A stretch of 34,030 bases of DNA from Prevotella sp. UBA2456 (GCA_002342415.1 DDPY01000035.1:220-34249), one strand, 5' to 3'; numbered from the stretch's first letter, positions 8,145-15,443 are shown. Numbers and translations are program-made. The notes: generated by a model not told the origin, from the letters alone.

Positions 8145-9179
8145 CTATTTTAGCATTTCCTTAATTTTATCTTCCAATTTCTGGGGTGTCAGGTTACGAG
8201 CTACGATAGTGCCGTTGGCCTTCGCAACAAGGCACATCGGGACATCGGCAACACCAAATGTGGCCAATAGCGGAGTCTGCCACATCCGGCCGTCGCATAC
8301 TGTCTTCCAGGGCAAAGAGTCTCTTTCCACTCGCTGACGGATGTCTGACGGACGGGCATCCAGACAGATACTCACCACACCCAGCTTGTCTCCATATTCT
8401 TTCTTCAGCCTCTGCAGCCTTCGCTGCATATCAGTGCTCTGGTAGTTCCACGATGCCCACACACTGACCACATTGGCCTGGTGCTTCAGGTCATCCTGCG
8501 ATACACTACGACCTTTCACATCTTTGCCCGTAAACCTCGGCAGCTTGCTGTTCACCTGACCGCTTTTCAGGTCCGACAGAGTCTTCCCCCATTTAATCAG
8601 CTCACCATTGTCGGGCTGCTGGGCCTTCAATAGTTTCATCAGCTCGTAGGCTTTCTTATAGTCGGGCTGTTCGTGCAGAAAGTAACGCTGCAACAGATAG
8701 ACACTCACCGGAGACTGCTGATGCTCGCGGATGAAAGCCTCCACCTTCTTGGGAATCTCAGGAGGCATCACGCGGTTTATATCCATACGCAACTGGGTCA
8801 TCTCCTCATTGTCATCGGTACCCTCAATGGTCATCTCGCGCAGATGGGAGGCATCACCCTTGATTTCCACCTTGCTGCCGGGCTTGGCAAAGACGGGCTG
8901 CTCCGAGTAGTTGGGGAAGATTACTACAAGTGTTGAGGGAGAGCGCAGCTCCATCTCATAGGCAAAGCGACCCTCACGGACACTGATGGTATCGATACCG
9001 TCAATGGTTCCATCGTTACTATAGACCCAGAATTCACCCATGTTCATATTACGCAGACGGCCTTCCAGACGGAACTTGTCACTGTCAACACCACAGGAGG
9101 CTAACAGTAATAAGGTAAAGAAGTAAAAAGGTAAAAATCTTACCGCTACTTTTATGCTGTGTATCATCTTACTTAACAT
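8145..9179 (-). CDS. DUF4369/thioredoxin-fold lipoprotein lacking the CXXC motif
   Basis: A 344-residue predicted lipoprotein (lipobox LLASC, Cys29). The N-terminal part (about 35-120) resembles the DUF4369 domain of Bacteroidota TlpA-like proteins. A helical linker leads to a thioredoxin fold from about residue 212. Where TlpA has WCxxC, this protein reads VWASWNYQST (240-249), so both redox cysteines are missing. The cis-proline is kept in VADVPM (Pro314). It is thus unlikely to be a disulfide reductase and more likely a binding or scaffold module. The start at 9179 overlaps the upstream gene by 11 bp. A second ATG at 9167, 1 bp after the upstream stop, is equally reasonable and keeps a complete signal peptide. 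It sits between the TPR lipoprotein and AsmA-like genes in one operon. Confidence 0.8.
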   Translation of the reverse strand: MLSKMIHSIKVAVRFLPFYFFTLLLLASCGVDSDKFRLEGRLRNMNMGEFWVYSNDGTIDGIDTISVREGRFAYEMELRSPSTLVVIFPNYSEQPVFAKPGSKVEIKGDASHLREMTIEGTDDNEEMTQLRMDINRVMPPEIPKKVEAFIREHQQSPVSVYLLQRYFLHEQPDYKKAYELMKLLKAQQPDNGELIKWGKTLSDLKSGQVNSKLPRFTGKDVKGRSVSQDDLKHQANVVSVWASWNYQSTDMQRRLQRLKKEYGDKLGVVSICLDARPSDIRQRVERDSLPWKTVCDGRMWQTPLLATFGVADVPMCLVAKANGTIVARNLTPQKLEDKIKEMLK

Positions 9180-10851
9180 TCTTCAGTTCCAGATCCTTCT
9201 TAGAGTAGTCTGCCAGTTTAGGATCTTTGCTGACAGCCTGACGCAGGAAGAAACCTGCCATACCGCTGTTACCCTGACGGACACAGACCAATGCCTGCAG
9301 ATAGTCTGTCCAGGCATCGGCAGGCTTGACGGCCTTCAGTGTCTGGGCTGCATTGGCATAGTCCTTTGTCAGCAACTGTGCCAGCCCGGCACTATTCGAG
9401 ATGGTCTTGTTCAAATCCTGAGCTGCCAGTGCATAGTTGCCCTGAGCCAGATGCAGGTTGCCCAGTACCTCGGCCAGATTATGGGCACCTGCTGCCTTGC
9501 TGATATACTGCTCTGCCTGCTGGATATCTCCCCGTTGGAGTGCCAGCAGTCCCAGATTGGCCATCACCTCAGGACAACCACCATTGACGGCCTTTGCCTT
9601 GTCTAACCACTGTCCTGCCTGCTGGTAGTTGCCTGCCTGCCACGACAGAGTAGCCAAATTATTATAGGCACGTACATCGCTCGGATAGAGCTGGGTCGTC
9701 TGCTGGTAGATGCGCTGCTGCTCTGCCTGATTGCTGGTTAATGTGGCTGCATAGAGCATCTCCTCGACACTCAGCTTCGAAGCATCCTTCTTTAGCTGCT
9801 CTTTGATCTGCTGGTCATCGCGACCCACCACCTCATAATTGACAGTCAGACGGGCACGGCGCAATTCTGGCAATATACCATCAGCCAGCTCACGGAAACC
9901 AGCACTCATATTCTTAATCTGCTGTTCACGCTCCTCGGGATCCTTATACATCGAGAGCACGCGCAGGATGACATCCTTGTCTTGAATGTTTGAGGCTGCC
10001 ACTAACCGCTGGAAACCCTCCCAGTCCTGAGCAGTGTAGCTGGCCTCCACATCTCCTATCACCTGAGCCTGCTTCATCTGCTGCTTCACATAACCCTCGG
10101 CATTCTGCTGACGCTTGTTGGCCAACTTCTCGTTCAAGGCAAAACCGCCATCAGGAGAAGCATAGGCCGACACCTCCACATTCTGCAGGTTCAGGGTCTC
10201 TTTCTCCTGACTGATGCGCTTCAGCAGGGCCACAAACTCCTGCACCGAACCCGCCTTCAGCTCGCTCTTGCGCAGTTCTGCCTGCTGAATGAGGAAACGG
10301 ATATTCGCATCCTGCTTTTGGGCGACTATGCGCTGAAAACCGTCGGGGGCCACACAACCCTTCGACTGCAACAGCGTCTGCCGATAGAGTTCACTGGTAG
10401 CCACAACACCCTCTGCCACCTTTACTGCCGGCACCTGCACTGCCTTGTTGCCAATCTTAGCATCGAAGGTCAGATAGAGATCACTCTCATGCATGGCATC
10501 CTCGTAAGGGAAACTGGTCTTCATAGTATAATGCCCGCCTAACAAATAAGAGATGGTCTGGTCATTACCCAGCACCTTCTCGCCCTGGAAGGTGGCGGAC
10601 TGGCCCTCTGCAACTTGCAGGGCACCGTCTTTGACATACTGTAGCTGAGGCACCACTCGCACCACGGCTTTCTTGTTCATATACTTCTCTGGAAACGTAC
10701 CGTTAATGGTTGCCGTCACCACCCCCGACTCAGTCTCCAGCGGACTGGGAGTCACCTTGAAATAGTCACTCGAGAGTGCCCCCAGCTTACCTGAGCAAGA
10801 GGCCAGCAGCACAGCAGCTGCAACAAAAGTCATTGTCTTAATCTGCTTCAT
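9169..10851 (-). CDS. TPR lipoprotein with OmpA-like segment
   Basis: A 560-residue lipoprotein (MKQIKTMTFVAAAVLLASC, Cys19). The N-terminal third is beta-rich. A central segment around 222-256 (VEVSAYASPDGGFALNEKLA and onward to Arg/Gln-rich residues) looks like the peptidoglycan-binding core of OmpA family domains. The C-terminal third (about 385-540) has tetratricopeptide-like helical repeats such as AYNNLATLSWQAGNYQQAGQ. A periplasmic outer-membrane assembly or scaffold role is inferred. It is the first gene of an operon with the thioredoxin-fold lipoprotein and the AsmA-like protein and has a strong promoter (10879-10910). Its stop codon overlaps the next start. Confidence 0.8.
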   Translation of the reverse strand: MKQIKTMTFVAAAVLLASCSGKLGALSSDYFKVTPSPLETESGVVTATINGTFPEKYMNKKAVVRVVPQLQYVKDGALQVAEGQSATFQGEKVLGNDQTISYLLGGHYTMKTSFPYEDAMHESDLYLTFDAKIGNKAVQVPAVKVAEGVVATSELYRQTLLQSKGCVAPDGFQRIVAQKQDANIRFLIQQAELRKSELKAGSVQEFVALLKRISQEKETLNLQNVEVSAYASPDGGFALNEKLANKRQQNAEGYVKQQMKQAQVIGDVEASYTAQDWEGFQRLVAASNIQDKDVILRVLSMYKDPEEREQQIKNMSAGFRELADGILPELRRARLTVNYEVVGRDDQQIKEQLKKDASKLSVEEMLYAATLTSNQAEQQRIYQQTTQLYPSDVRAYNNLATLSWQAGNYQQAGQWLDKAKAVNGGCPEVMANLGLLALQRGDIQQAEQYISKAAGAHNLAEVLGNLHLAQGNYALAAQDLNKTISNSAGLAQLLTKDYANAAQTLKAVKPADAWTDYLQALVCVRQGNSGMAGFFLRQAVSKDPKLADYSKKDLELKNVK

Positions 10852-10878
10852 AGTTCCTTATATCCTTTATCATTGGTT

Positions 10879-10910
10879 GCAAAGGTACGAAAAGTTGAGA
10901 GCAATACAAA
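10879..10910 (-). promoter_or_regulatory. Promoter of envelope operon
   Basis: On the minus strand: -33 TTTG (10910-10907), 19 bp, -7 TACCTTTGC (10887-10879). Both boxes match consensus. The first start codon is about 28 bp downstream. Confidence 0.8.
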
Positions 10911-10992
10911 ATAAATTCCATTTATTTTTATTACCAAGACGCAGTAATTTCGCCACGGAGTAACAAAGTTACGAAAAAAGAACAGGCAAATT

Positions 10993-11025
10993 ATTGCTAA
11001 TTCACTGGAAAATTATTACTTTTGC
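10993..11025 (+). promoter_or_regulatory. Promoter of pseudouridine synthase gene
   Basis: ATTG (10993-10996), 20 bp, TACTTTTGC (11017-11025). Transcription should begin around 11031, while the first suitable ATG is at 11033, so the mRNA is predicted to be leaderless or nearly so. Confidence 0.75.
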
Positions 11026-11032
11026 AAACGAT

Positions 11033-12433
11033 ATGACACCACAGTTGCACCATCTACACACCGACATTCTGCCACCAAAGCGGTTTACCTATCCGTTTGC
11101 ATACGATCCGCACCCATTGTGTATTCAGGCAGCAAAACAAGTCCAACAATATATCGACAGCCATCCCGATATCAAGGAGGATGCCAACCGAGGAAAAATG
11201 TTCGGAGTACTAGTGGTAGCCCCCACCATACCCACCACACCCACCAGTCCCATCCCCCAAGCAGACAGCCTGGCCTTTCTCGTAGCCTATAGCGGTCTGC
11301 TGGCCGGTCGCAACGACTGGCCTTACTTTGTCCCACCCGTCTACGATGCCCAGCAGCCCGACGGCTACTTCAAAACCAAGGAGCGCGAAATCTCCCTCAC
11401 CTCCCACCTCTCGCCACTCACCTCTAAAAAAATGTCCCAGGACCTCCAGCTCTGGCTCTTCCACCAATATCAGCTGCTGAATGCCCGCGGCGAGACGAAA
11501 GACCTGGTAGATATCTGGCAAGAATACTATTCGCGGCCCAAGCTACAGCGGAAATATCCCCTACCTCCAGGAGGCACAGGCGACTGCTGCGCACCCAAGC
11601 TGCTGCAGTATGCCTACCAACAAGGGCTGAAACCTCTCTGCATGGCAGAGTTCTGGTGGGGAGCAACCACCAAGGCCGAACTCCGTCAGCACCTGAATTT
11701 CTACCCCGCCTGTCGGGGGAAGTGCAAGCCCATCCTCACCTGGATGATGCAAGGACTGGAAGTCGACCCCGACCCGGAATCGTTGGGCTTTGCCCACATG
11801 CAGCTGCCTGTCATCTACGAGGACGAGTGGCTGTTGGTAGTCGACAAACCCAGCGGTATGCTCTCTGTACCCGGCCGCATCGAGCAGTATAGTGTCGAGA
11901 CCATCATGCAAGAGCGCTATCCTGGTAGCATCATAGCACACCGCTTAGACATGGGCACCAGCGGACTGCTCATCATTGCCAAGTCATTGGAGGTCTACCG
12001 CCCCCTGCAAGAACAGTTTGTCAAACATCAGGTGAAGAAGAAATATCTGGCCCTCATAGAGCCAAAAGCCCCCCACAACACCCACAATACCCACCCTCCA
12101 AAATCCGGCACCATCTCCCTGCCCCTCCGCCCCGACCCCATGAACCGCCCCAGGCAAGTAGTCGATATGGAGCACGGCAAGCGGGCAGTAACGGATTACG
12201 AAATCCTCTCACCAACTCTCACCTCTCAACTCGTAGCCCTCTATCCGCAGACAGGCCGCACCCATCAGCTGCGCATACACTGCGCCCACCCCGATGGACT
12301 CGGAAGCCCCATCATAGGCGACGAACTCTATGGCACCAAGGGCAAGCGGCTCATGCTCCATGCTGCAGAGATATGGTTCCAGCATCCCGTCACAGGCCAG
12401 CAGATGCACCTCGTATCTCCTCCACCATTCTGA
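11033..12433 (+). CDS. RluA-family RNA pseudouridine synthase with N-terminal extension
   Basis: A 466-residue protein. The C-terminal half (about residues 255-466) is an RluA-type pseudouridine synthase with PSGMLSVPGR, the catalytic HRLDMGTSGLLIIAK (Asp in RLD) and TGRTHQLRIH. The N-terminal part is an extension seen in Bacteroidota homologues, with Cys-containing segments (PACRGKCKPI). It modifies rRNA or tRNA uridine; the exact site cannot be read from sequence. ATG 11033 is chosen because the longer frame from 10994 would start inside the promoter. The coding sequence contains several microsatellite-like tracts with 7-bp and 9-bp periods (11222-11248, 11394-11428, 12072-12098, 12206-12229), encoding low-complexity loops such as TIPTTPTSP and HNTHNTHPP. 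Confidence 0.88.
   Translation: MTPQLHHLHTDILPPKRFTYPFAYDPHPLCIQAAKQVQQYIDSHPDIKEDANRGKMFGVLVVAPTIPTTPTSPIPQADSLAFLVAYSGLLAGRNDWPYFVPPVYDAQQPDGYFKTKEREISLTSHLSPLTSKKMSQDLQLWLFHQYQLLNARGETKDLVDIWQEYYSRPKLQRKYPLPPGGTGDCCAPKLLQYAYQQGLKPLCMAEFWWGATTKAELRQHLNFYPACRGKCKPILTWMMQGLEVDPDPESLGFAHMQLPVIYEDEWLLVVDKPSGMLSVPGRIEQYSVETIMQERYPGSIIAHRLDMGTSGLLIIAKSLEVYRPLQEQFVKHQVKKKYLALIEPKAPHNTHNTHPPKSGTISLPLRPDPMNRPRQVVDMEHGKRAVTDYEILSPTLTSQLVALYPQTGRTHQLRIHCAHPDGLGSPIIGDELYGTKGKRLMLHAAEIWFQHPVTGQQMHLVSPPPF
11222..11248. repeat. 9-bp microsatellite in coding sequence
   Basis: Three units CCCACCATA, CCCACCACA and CCCACCAGT in a row within the pseudouridine synthase gene, giving a Thr/Pro-rich loop. A comparable tract of three units (CCCACAACA, CCCACAATA, CCCACCCTC) is at 12072-12098 in the same gene. 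Confidence 0.7.
11394..11428. repeat. 7-bp microsatellite in coding sequence
   Basis: Five heptamers in a row (CCCTCAC, CTCCCAC, CTCTCGC, CACTCAC, CTCTAAA) within the pseudouridine synthase gene. CTCTCAC/CTCTCAA heptamers recur at 12206-12229 in the same gene. The complementary GTTGAGA heptamer is part of the repeat elements at 30624 and 33587. Confidence 0.65.
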
Positions 12434-12461
12434 CATCATACATCAAACATCATACATCAAC
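12434..12461. repeat. Heptamer tandem repeat (CATCAWA) in intergenic spacer
   Basis: Four heptamers CATCATA, CATCAAA, CATCATA, CATCAAC fill the whole gap between the pseudouridine synthase stop codon and the next ATG. Changes in copy number would alter the spacing between the two cistrons. Confidence 0.75.
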
Positions 12462-12462
12462 T

Positions 12463-12768
12463 ATGGTTAAGCACATGATTCTCTGGACACTGAATCCAGA
12501 ACTCTCAGAAGAAGAGAAAAAAGCCGTCAAGGCAAGTATCAAACAAGGTTTGGAAGGCCTGGTAGGACAAATACCCGGCCTCTTAGAGTGCAAGGTCCAG
12601 ATTGAGGGCCGTCTGGCCTCATCAACAGCCGACCTGATGCTCGACAGCACTTTCGACAACGAGGCTTCGCTGCAAGGCTATAAAAACCATCCCGCCCACC
12701 TCGCAGTAGCCAACGGCAAGGTGCGCCCCTACACCGTACAGCGCGCCTGCCTCGATTTTGAGGCATAA
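12463..12768 (+). CDS. Dabb (stress-responsive alpha/beta barrel) domain protein
   Basis: A 101-residue single-domain protein of the Dabb family (dimeric alpha/beta barrel). Typical features are the N-terminal VKHMILWTL with its conserved histidine and the motif YKNHPAHLAV. Small Dabb proteins are cytoplasmic dimers of varied or unknown function. ATG 12463 gives the canonical N-terminus (MVKH); the longer frame from 12373 would overlap the upstream coding sequence without homology. It lies 29 bp after the pseudouridine synthase gene and is probably co-transcribed. Confidence 0.88.
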   Translation: MVKHMILWTLNPELSEEEKKAVKASIKQGLEGLVGQIPGLLECKVQIEGRLASSTADLMLDSTFDNEASLQGYKNHPAHLAVANGKVRPYTVQRACLDFEA

Positions 12769-12800
12769 CGAGCCCCATAAGCCTGCATCAAACAGCCCAG

Positions 12801-12824
12801 TGCTTTGGCCATTTCGCCAAAGCA
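12801..12824. terminator. Hairpin after Dabb gene
   Basis: TGCTTTGGC (12801-12809) and GCCAAAGCA (12816-12824) form a perfect 9-bp stem with a 6-nt loop, 32 bp after the Dabb stop codon. No T run follows, so it may be an RNA-stabilising hairpin or a factor-assisted terminator. Confidence 0.45.
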
Positions 12825-13009
12825 TAAAGGTTATGCACCTTTGCTTCACACATTCCGCAAAGCATGAAGCCCCCTCTTTCAGCATCTGTAGCACAATCCC
12901 CTGCTAAGAAAAATTCGACATTTTAACTTTTGCGCACTTTTCTTACGTCGAACTCACGTCAGTTTACATCGGTTCCTCTCGCGCTTTAAAAAGCGTTTAG
13001 CCTCGCTTT

Positions 13010-13042
13010 AGGCTGGCTAAAGGCTGGCTAAAGGCTGGCTGA
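13010..13042. repeat. 11-bp tandem repeat, three units
   Basis: AGGCTGGCTAA occurs at 13010-13020 and 13021-13031, and AGGCTGGCTGA at 13032-13042. It is preceded by TTAGCCTCGCTTT, which can pair with the first unit. It lies in the 363-bp gap between convergent genes (12769-13131), which otherwise holds only hairpins. Confidence 0.75.
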
Positions 13043-13068
13043 ACATCGCTTTCTCTTTCATTGAAAGC

Positions 13069-13107
13069 AAAAAAGGCTGCGCTCCTGTTCGGATCGCAGC
13101 CCCTTTT
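13069..13107 (-). terminator. Rho-independent terminator of the scaffold/GGGtGRT operon
   Basis: GGCTGCG and CGCAGCC (about 13075-13100) form the stem, flanked by an A run on the left and CCTTTT on the right. On the minus strand the hairpin is followed by a run of T, 24 bp or so past the stop codon of the GGGtGRT gene. It may act in both directions. Confidence 0.75.
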
Positions 13108-13131
13108 CTATTGTCTTACGTTTATGCTTCT

Positions 13132-14148
13132 TTACTTTTTATTCAGTGCCAGGTCGATGGCAACGGCGATAGCTACGGTAGCACCTACCATCGGGTTGTT
13201 ACCAATGCCCAGGAAGCCCATCATCTCAACGTGAGCGGGCACTGAGCTCGAACCGGCAAACTGAGCGTCAGAGTGCATACGACCCATCGTGTCGGTCATA
13301 CCGTAAGAAGCGGGACCGGCAGCCATGTTGTCGGGATGCAGGGTACGACCCGTACCACCACCGGAGGCTACTGAGAAGTAGGGCTTGCCAGCCAGCGTGC
13401 GCTCCTTCTTGTAGGTGCCTGCAACGGGGTGCTGGAAGCGGGTGGGGTTGGTAGAGTTACCCGTGATGGATACATCCACATTCTCGTGCCACAGGATAGC
13501 CACACCCTCGCGGACATCATCGGCACCGTAGCACTTCACCTTCAGGCGGCTGGGGTTGTTGCCGTAGGGAACCTCACGGACAATCTTCAGCTCAGAGGTG
13601 TAGTAGTCGAACTGAGTCTGCACGTAGGTGAAGCCGTTGATACGGCTGATAATCTGTGCAGCATCCTTGCCCAGACCGTTCAGGATGACGCGGAGGGGCT
13701 TCTGACGGACCTTGTTGGCCATCTCGGCAATCTTGATGGCACCCTCGGCAGCAGCGAACGACTCGTGACCGGCGAGGAAGGCGAAGCACTCGGTCTCCTC
13801 GCGGAGCAGACGGGCAGCCAGATTACCGTGGCCCAGACCTACCTTACGGTCGTCGGCCACACTGCCGGGAATGCAGAACGACTGCAGTCCGATACCAATA
13901 GCCTCAGCAGCATCGGCGGCGGTCTTCACGCCTTTCTTGATAGCGATGGCGGCACCGCAAACGTATGCCCACTTGGCATTCTCGAAGCAGATGCGCTGCG
14001 TGTCCTCACACATCTGATAGGGATCAACACCTACTTTGTCACAAATCTCGTTGGCCTCCTCAATACTATTGATGCCATTCTCTTTCAGAGCAGCAAGAAC
14101 CTGGTTGATACGGCGTTCCTGACTCTCAAACTGTACTTTTCTTATCAT
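13132..14148 (-). CDS. GGGtGRT protein (conserved anaerobe protein of unknown function)
   Basis: A 338-residue soluble protein with no signal peptide. It carries the hallmark GGGTGRT at 263-269 within a very conserved C-terminal region (TLHPDNMAAGP, MGRMHSDAQFAGSSSVPAHV, GIGNNPMVGATVA). Cysteines cluster in the N-terminal third (36, 47, 54, 64, 92, 121). The family is known mainly from strict anaerobes and its biochemistry is undescribed to my knowledge. It lies 14 bp after a NifU-like scaffold protein gene on the same strand. That pairing suggests a protein that receives or carries an Fe-S cluster, possibly a new metalloenzyme; this is inference from context. Confidence 0.9.
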   Translation of the reverse strand: MIRKVQFESQERRINQVLAALKENGINSIEEANEICDKVGVDPYQMCEDTQRICFENAKWAYVCGAAIAIKKGVKTAADAAEAIGIGLQSFCIPGSVADDRKVGLGHGNLAARLLREETECFAFLAGHESFAAAEGAIKIAEMANKVRQKPLRVILNGLGKDAAQIISRINGFTYVQTQFDYYTSELKIVREVPYGNNPSRLKVKCYGADDVREGVAILWHENVDVSITGNSTNPTRFQHPVAGTYKKERTLAGKPYFSVASGGGTGRTLHPDNMAAGPASYGMTDTMGRMHSDAQFAGSSSVPAHVEMMGFLGIGNNPMVGATVAIAVAIDLALNKK

Positions 14149-14162
14149 CGTCGTGTCCTCCT

Positions 14163-14864
14163 TTATTCTTTACGTGGGTCAATAGCCTTTACTGCACCCT
14201 GCTCCTCGGTTGTGCGACCGTAAGAACCGGTGAACTTCTTCACTGCCTCGTTGGCATCCATACCGTTCTTGATGGCTTCCATCATCTTGCCAAGGTGTAC
14301 ATACTCGTAACCGCACACCTCGTTGTTCTCGTCGAGGAACTGCTTTGTGATGTAACCCTCGGTGAGCTCCAGATAGCGCGTACCCTTGGCCATCGTGCCA
14401 TAGAGCGTACCCGTCTGTGAGCGCAGACCCTTACCCAGGTCTTCCAGACCGGCACCGATAGCCAGACCACCCTCAGAGAAGGCGCTCTGTGTACGTCCGT
14501 AGACAATCTGCAGGAACAGCTCGCGCATAGCGGTGTTGATAGCATCGCACACCAGGTCGGTGTTCAGTGCCTCCAGCAGCGTCTTGCCAGGCAGAATCTC
14601 GCTGGCCATAGCAGCCGAGTGGGTCATACCCGTGCAACCGATTGTCTCAACCAGTGCCTCCTGGATGATGCCGTCCTTCACGTTCAGGCTCAGCTTGCAG
14701 GCACCCTGCTGAGGAGCGCACCAGCCAATACCGTGTGTGTAACCAGAAATGTCCTTAATCTCTTTTGCCTGAATCCATTTGCCCTCCTCGGGAATGGGTG
14801 CAGGACCATGGTAAGCACCCTTGCAGACGCTACACATGTTCTTCACTTCAGTTGAATAAATCAT
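14163..14864 (-). CDS. NifU-like iron-sulfur cluster scaffold protein
   Basis: A 233-residue protein. Its centre matches the NifU/IscU N-terminal scaffold fold: CKLSLNVKDGIIQEALVETI, then GCTGMTHSAAMASEILPGKT and LVCDAINTA, giving the scaffold-like cysteines 56, 77 and 106. An extra N-terminal CSVCKG (Cys11, Cys14) and Cys49 are additions. The C-terminal part is specific to this anaerobe subfamily. It probably builds or delivers an Fe-S cluster to its partner, the GGGtGRT protein, whose gene starts 14 bp downstream. It is the first gene of the operon with a promoter at 14909-14941. No cysteine desulfurase gene is adjacent. Confidence 0.88.
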   Translation of the reverse strand: MIYSTEVKNMCSVCKGAYHGPAPIPEEGKWIQAKEIKDISGYTHGIGWCAPQQGACKLSLNVKDGIIQEALVETIGCTGMTHSAAMASEILPGKTLLEALNTDLVCDAINTAMRELFLQIVYGRTQSAFSEGGLAIGAGLEDLGKGLRSQTGTLYGTMAKGTRYLELTEGYITKQFLDENNEVCGYEYVHLGKMMEAIKNGMDANEAVKKFTGSYGRTTEEQGAVKAIDPRKE

Positions 14865-14908
14865 ATTTGTTTAATTTATAAAAATAAGTAATGTGCTTGT
14901 TGTAAAAT

Positions 14909-14941
14909 GCAAAATTACCGCCTTATTCTGAATAAACCAAG
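14909..14941 (-). promoter_or_regulatory. Promoter of scaffold/GGGtGRT operon
   Basis: On the minus strand: CTTG (14941-14938), 20 bp, TAATTTTGC (14917-14909). The start codon is about 45 bp downstream. Confidence 0.7.
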
Positions 14942-14977
14942 CCACAAAACTATTATTTAAGAACAATTAACAACTGC

Positions 14978-15021
14978 GGGAGGAGGAGGGAGGAAGGTGG
15001 AGGGAGGAGGGAGAAGGGCGG
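14978..15021 (+). other. G-rich purine tract between divergent promoters
   Basis: A 44-bp tract of nearly pure G and A with five GGG runs, compatible with a G-quadruplex on the plus strand. It lies between the minus-strand promoter at 14909 and the plus-strand promoter at 15082. A small inverted repeat, TTGAC, CTAC, GTCAA (15032-15045), follows and could be an operator. Confidence 0.45.
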
Positions 15022-15081
15022 ACGAGGCATTTTGACCTACGTCAAGAAGAGCGCATAAAAGCGAGAAAAAAGCTTGAACCC

Positions 15082-15114
15082 TTTGGTGTGTTCGCGCACA
15101 ATTCGTACCTTTGC
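15082..15114 (+). promoter_or_regulatory. Strong promoter of short RNA/sORF unit
   Basis: TTTG (15082-15085), 20 bp, TACCTTTGC (15106-15114): a consensus match in both boxes and spacing. No annotated gene starts within 300 bp downstream, so it serves the short unit described next. Confidence 0.8.
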
Positions 15115-15184
15115 ATCGTCTAAGAGAGACAACAGACATCAATAAAGTAGTTTTCAGGATTAACAATTTAAAATTTTTAGGATT

Positions 15185-15250
15185 ATGATTATTTTTAATT
15201 ATGTAGTAGTTTCGCTCGCCAAGAAAGGCCTGCACCTGATGAAGCACTAA
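15185..15250 (+). CDS. Possible 21-residue small protein
   Basis: ATG at 15185 opens a 21-codon frame ending in TAA at 15248-15250. The peptide has a hydrophobic start (MIIFNYVVVSLA) followed by a basic end (KKGLHLMKH), like small membrane-binding peptides. It is the only ATG-started frame of note in the short transcript. Coding is unproven; the overlap with a paired RNA region (GCTCGCC/GGCGAGC) could equally mean a structured RNA. Confidence 0.3.
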   Translation: MIIFNYVVVSLAKKGLHLMKH

Positions 15251-15305
15251 GCCCCATAACGAGGCGAGCTTCCCTCCAAGGAAAAATGAATAATTGAACA
15301 TAAGA

Positions 15306-15336
15306 AATCCTGCAACAAAACACACGTTGCAGGATT
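15306..15336 (+). terminator. Terminator of short RNA/sORF unit
   Basis: AATCCTGCAAC (15306-15316) and GTTGCAGGATT (15326-15336) form a perfect 11-bp stem with a 9-nt loop, followed by CTTTC. It separates the small unit from the ompA promoter. Confidence 0.7.
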
Positions 15337-15370
15337 CTTTCATAAAAAAGAGCACTTTTTTCTTGATTTT

Positions 15371-15403
15371 TTTGCATTTTTAAATATATTTTCGTACTTT
15401 TGC
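15371..15403 (+). promoter_or_regulatory. Promoter of ompA-like gene
   Basis: TTTG (15371-15374), 20 bp, TACTTTTGC (15395-15403), again a consensus match. The start codon is 40 bp downstream. Confidence 0.8.
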
Positions 15404-15443
15404 AACGGAATATGCATTATAAACTTAAATACTTAAAGTAGTT

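Larger units (their letters stand above)
15121..15340 (+). ncRNA. Candidate small RNA (about 220 nt) with own promoter and terminator
   Basis: A transcript from the promoter at 15082-15114 would start near 15121 and end at the hairpin 15306-15336. Within it GCTCGCC (15214-15220) pairs with GGCGAGC (15263-15269), enclosing a 42-nt loop. A 21-codon open frame (15185-15250) lies inside. The next gene, ompA, has its own consensus promoter downstream of the hairpin, so this unit is not just the ompA leader. I do not recognise the RNA as a known family. It could be a regulatory RNA, a small mRNA, or both. Confidence 0.5.

Noticed and set aside
14957..15355. 132-codon minus-strand ORF before ompA
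   Set aside because: Runs through two plus-strand promoters, a terminator hairpin and the G-rich tract; low-complexity Pro/Ser end.
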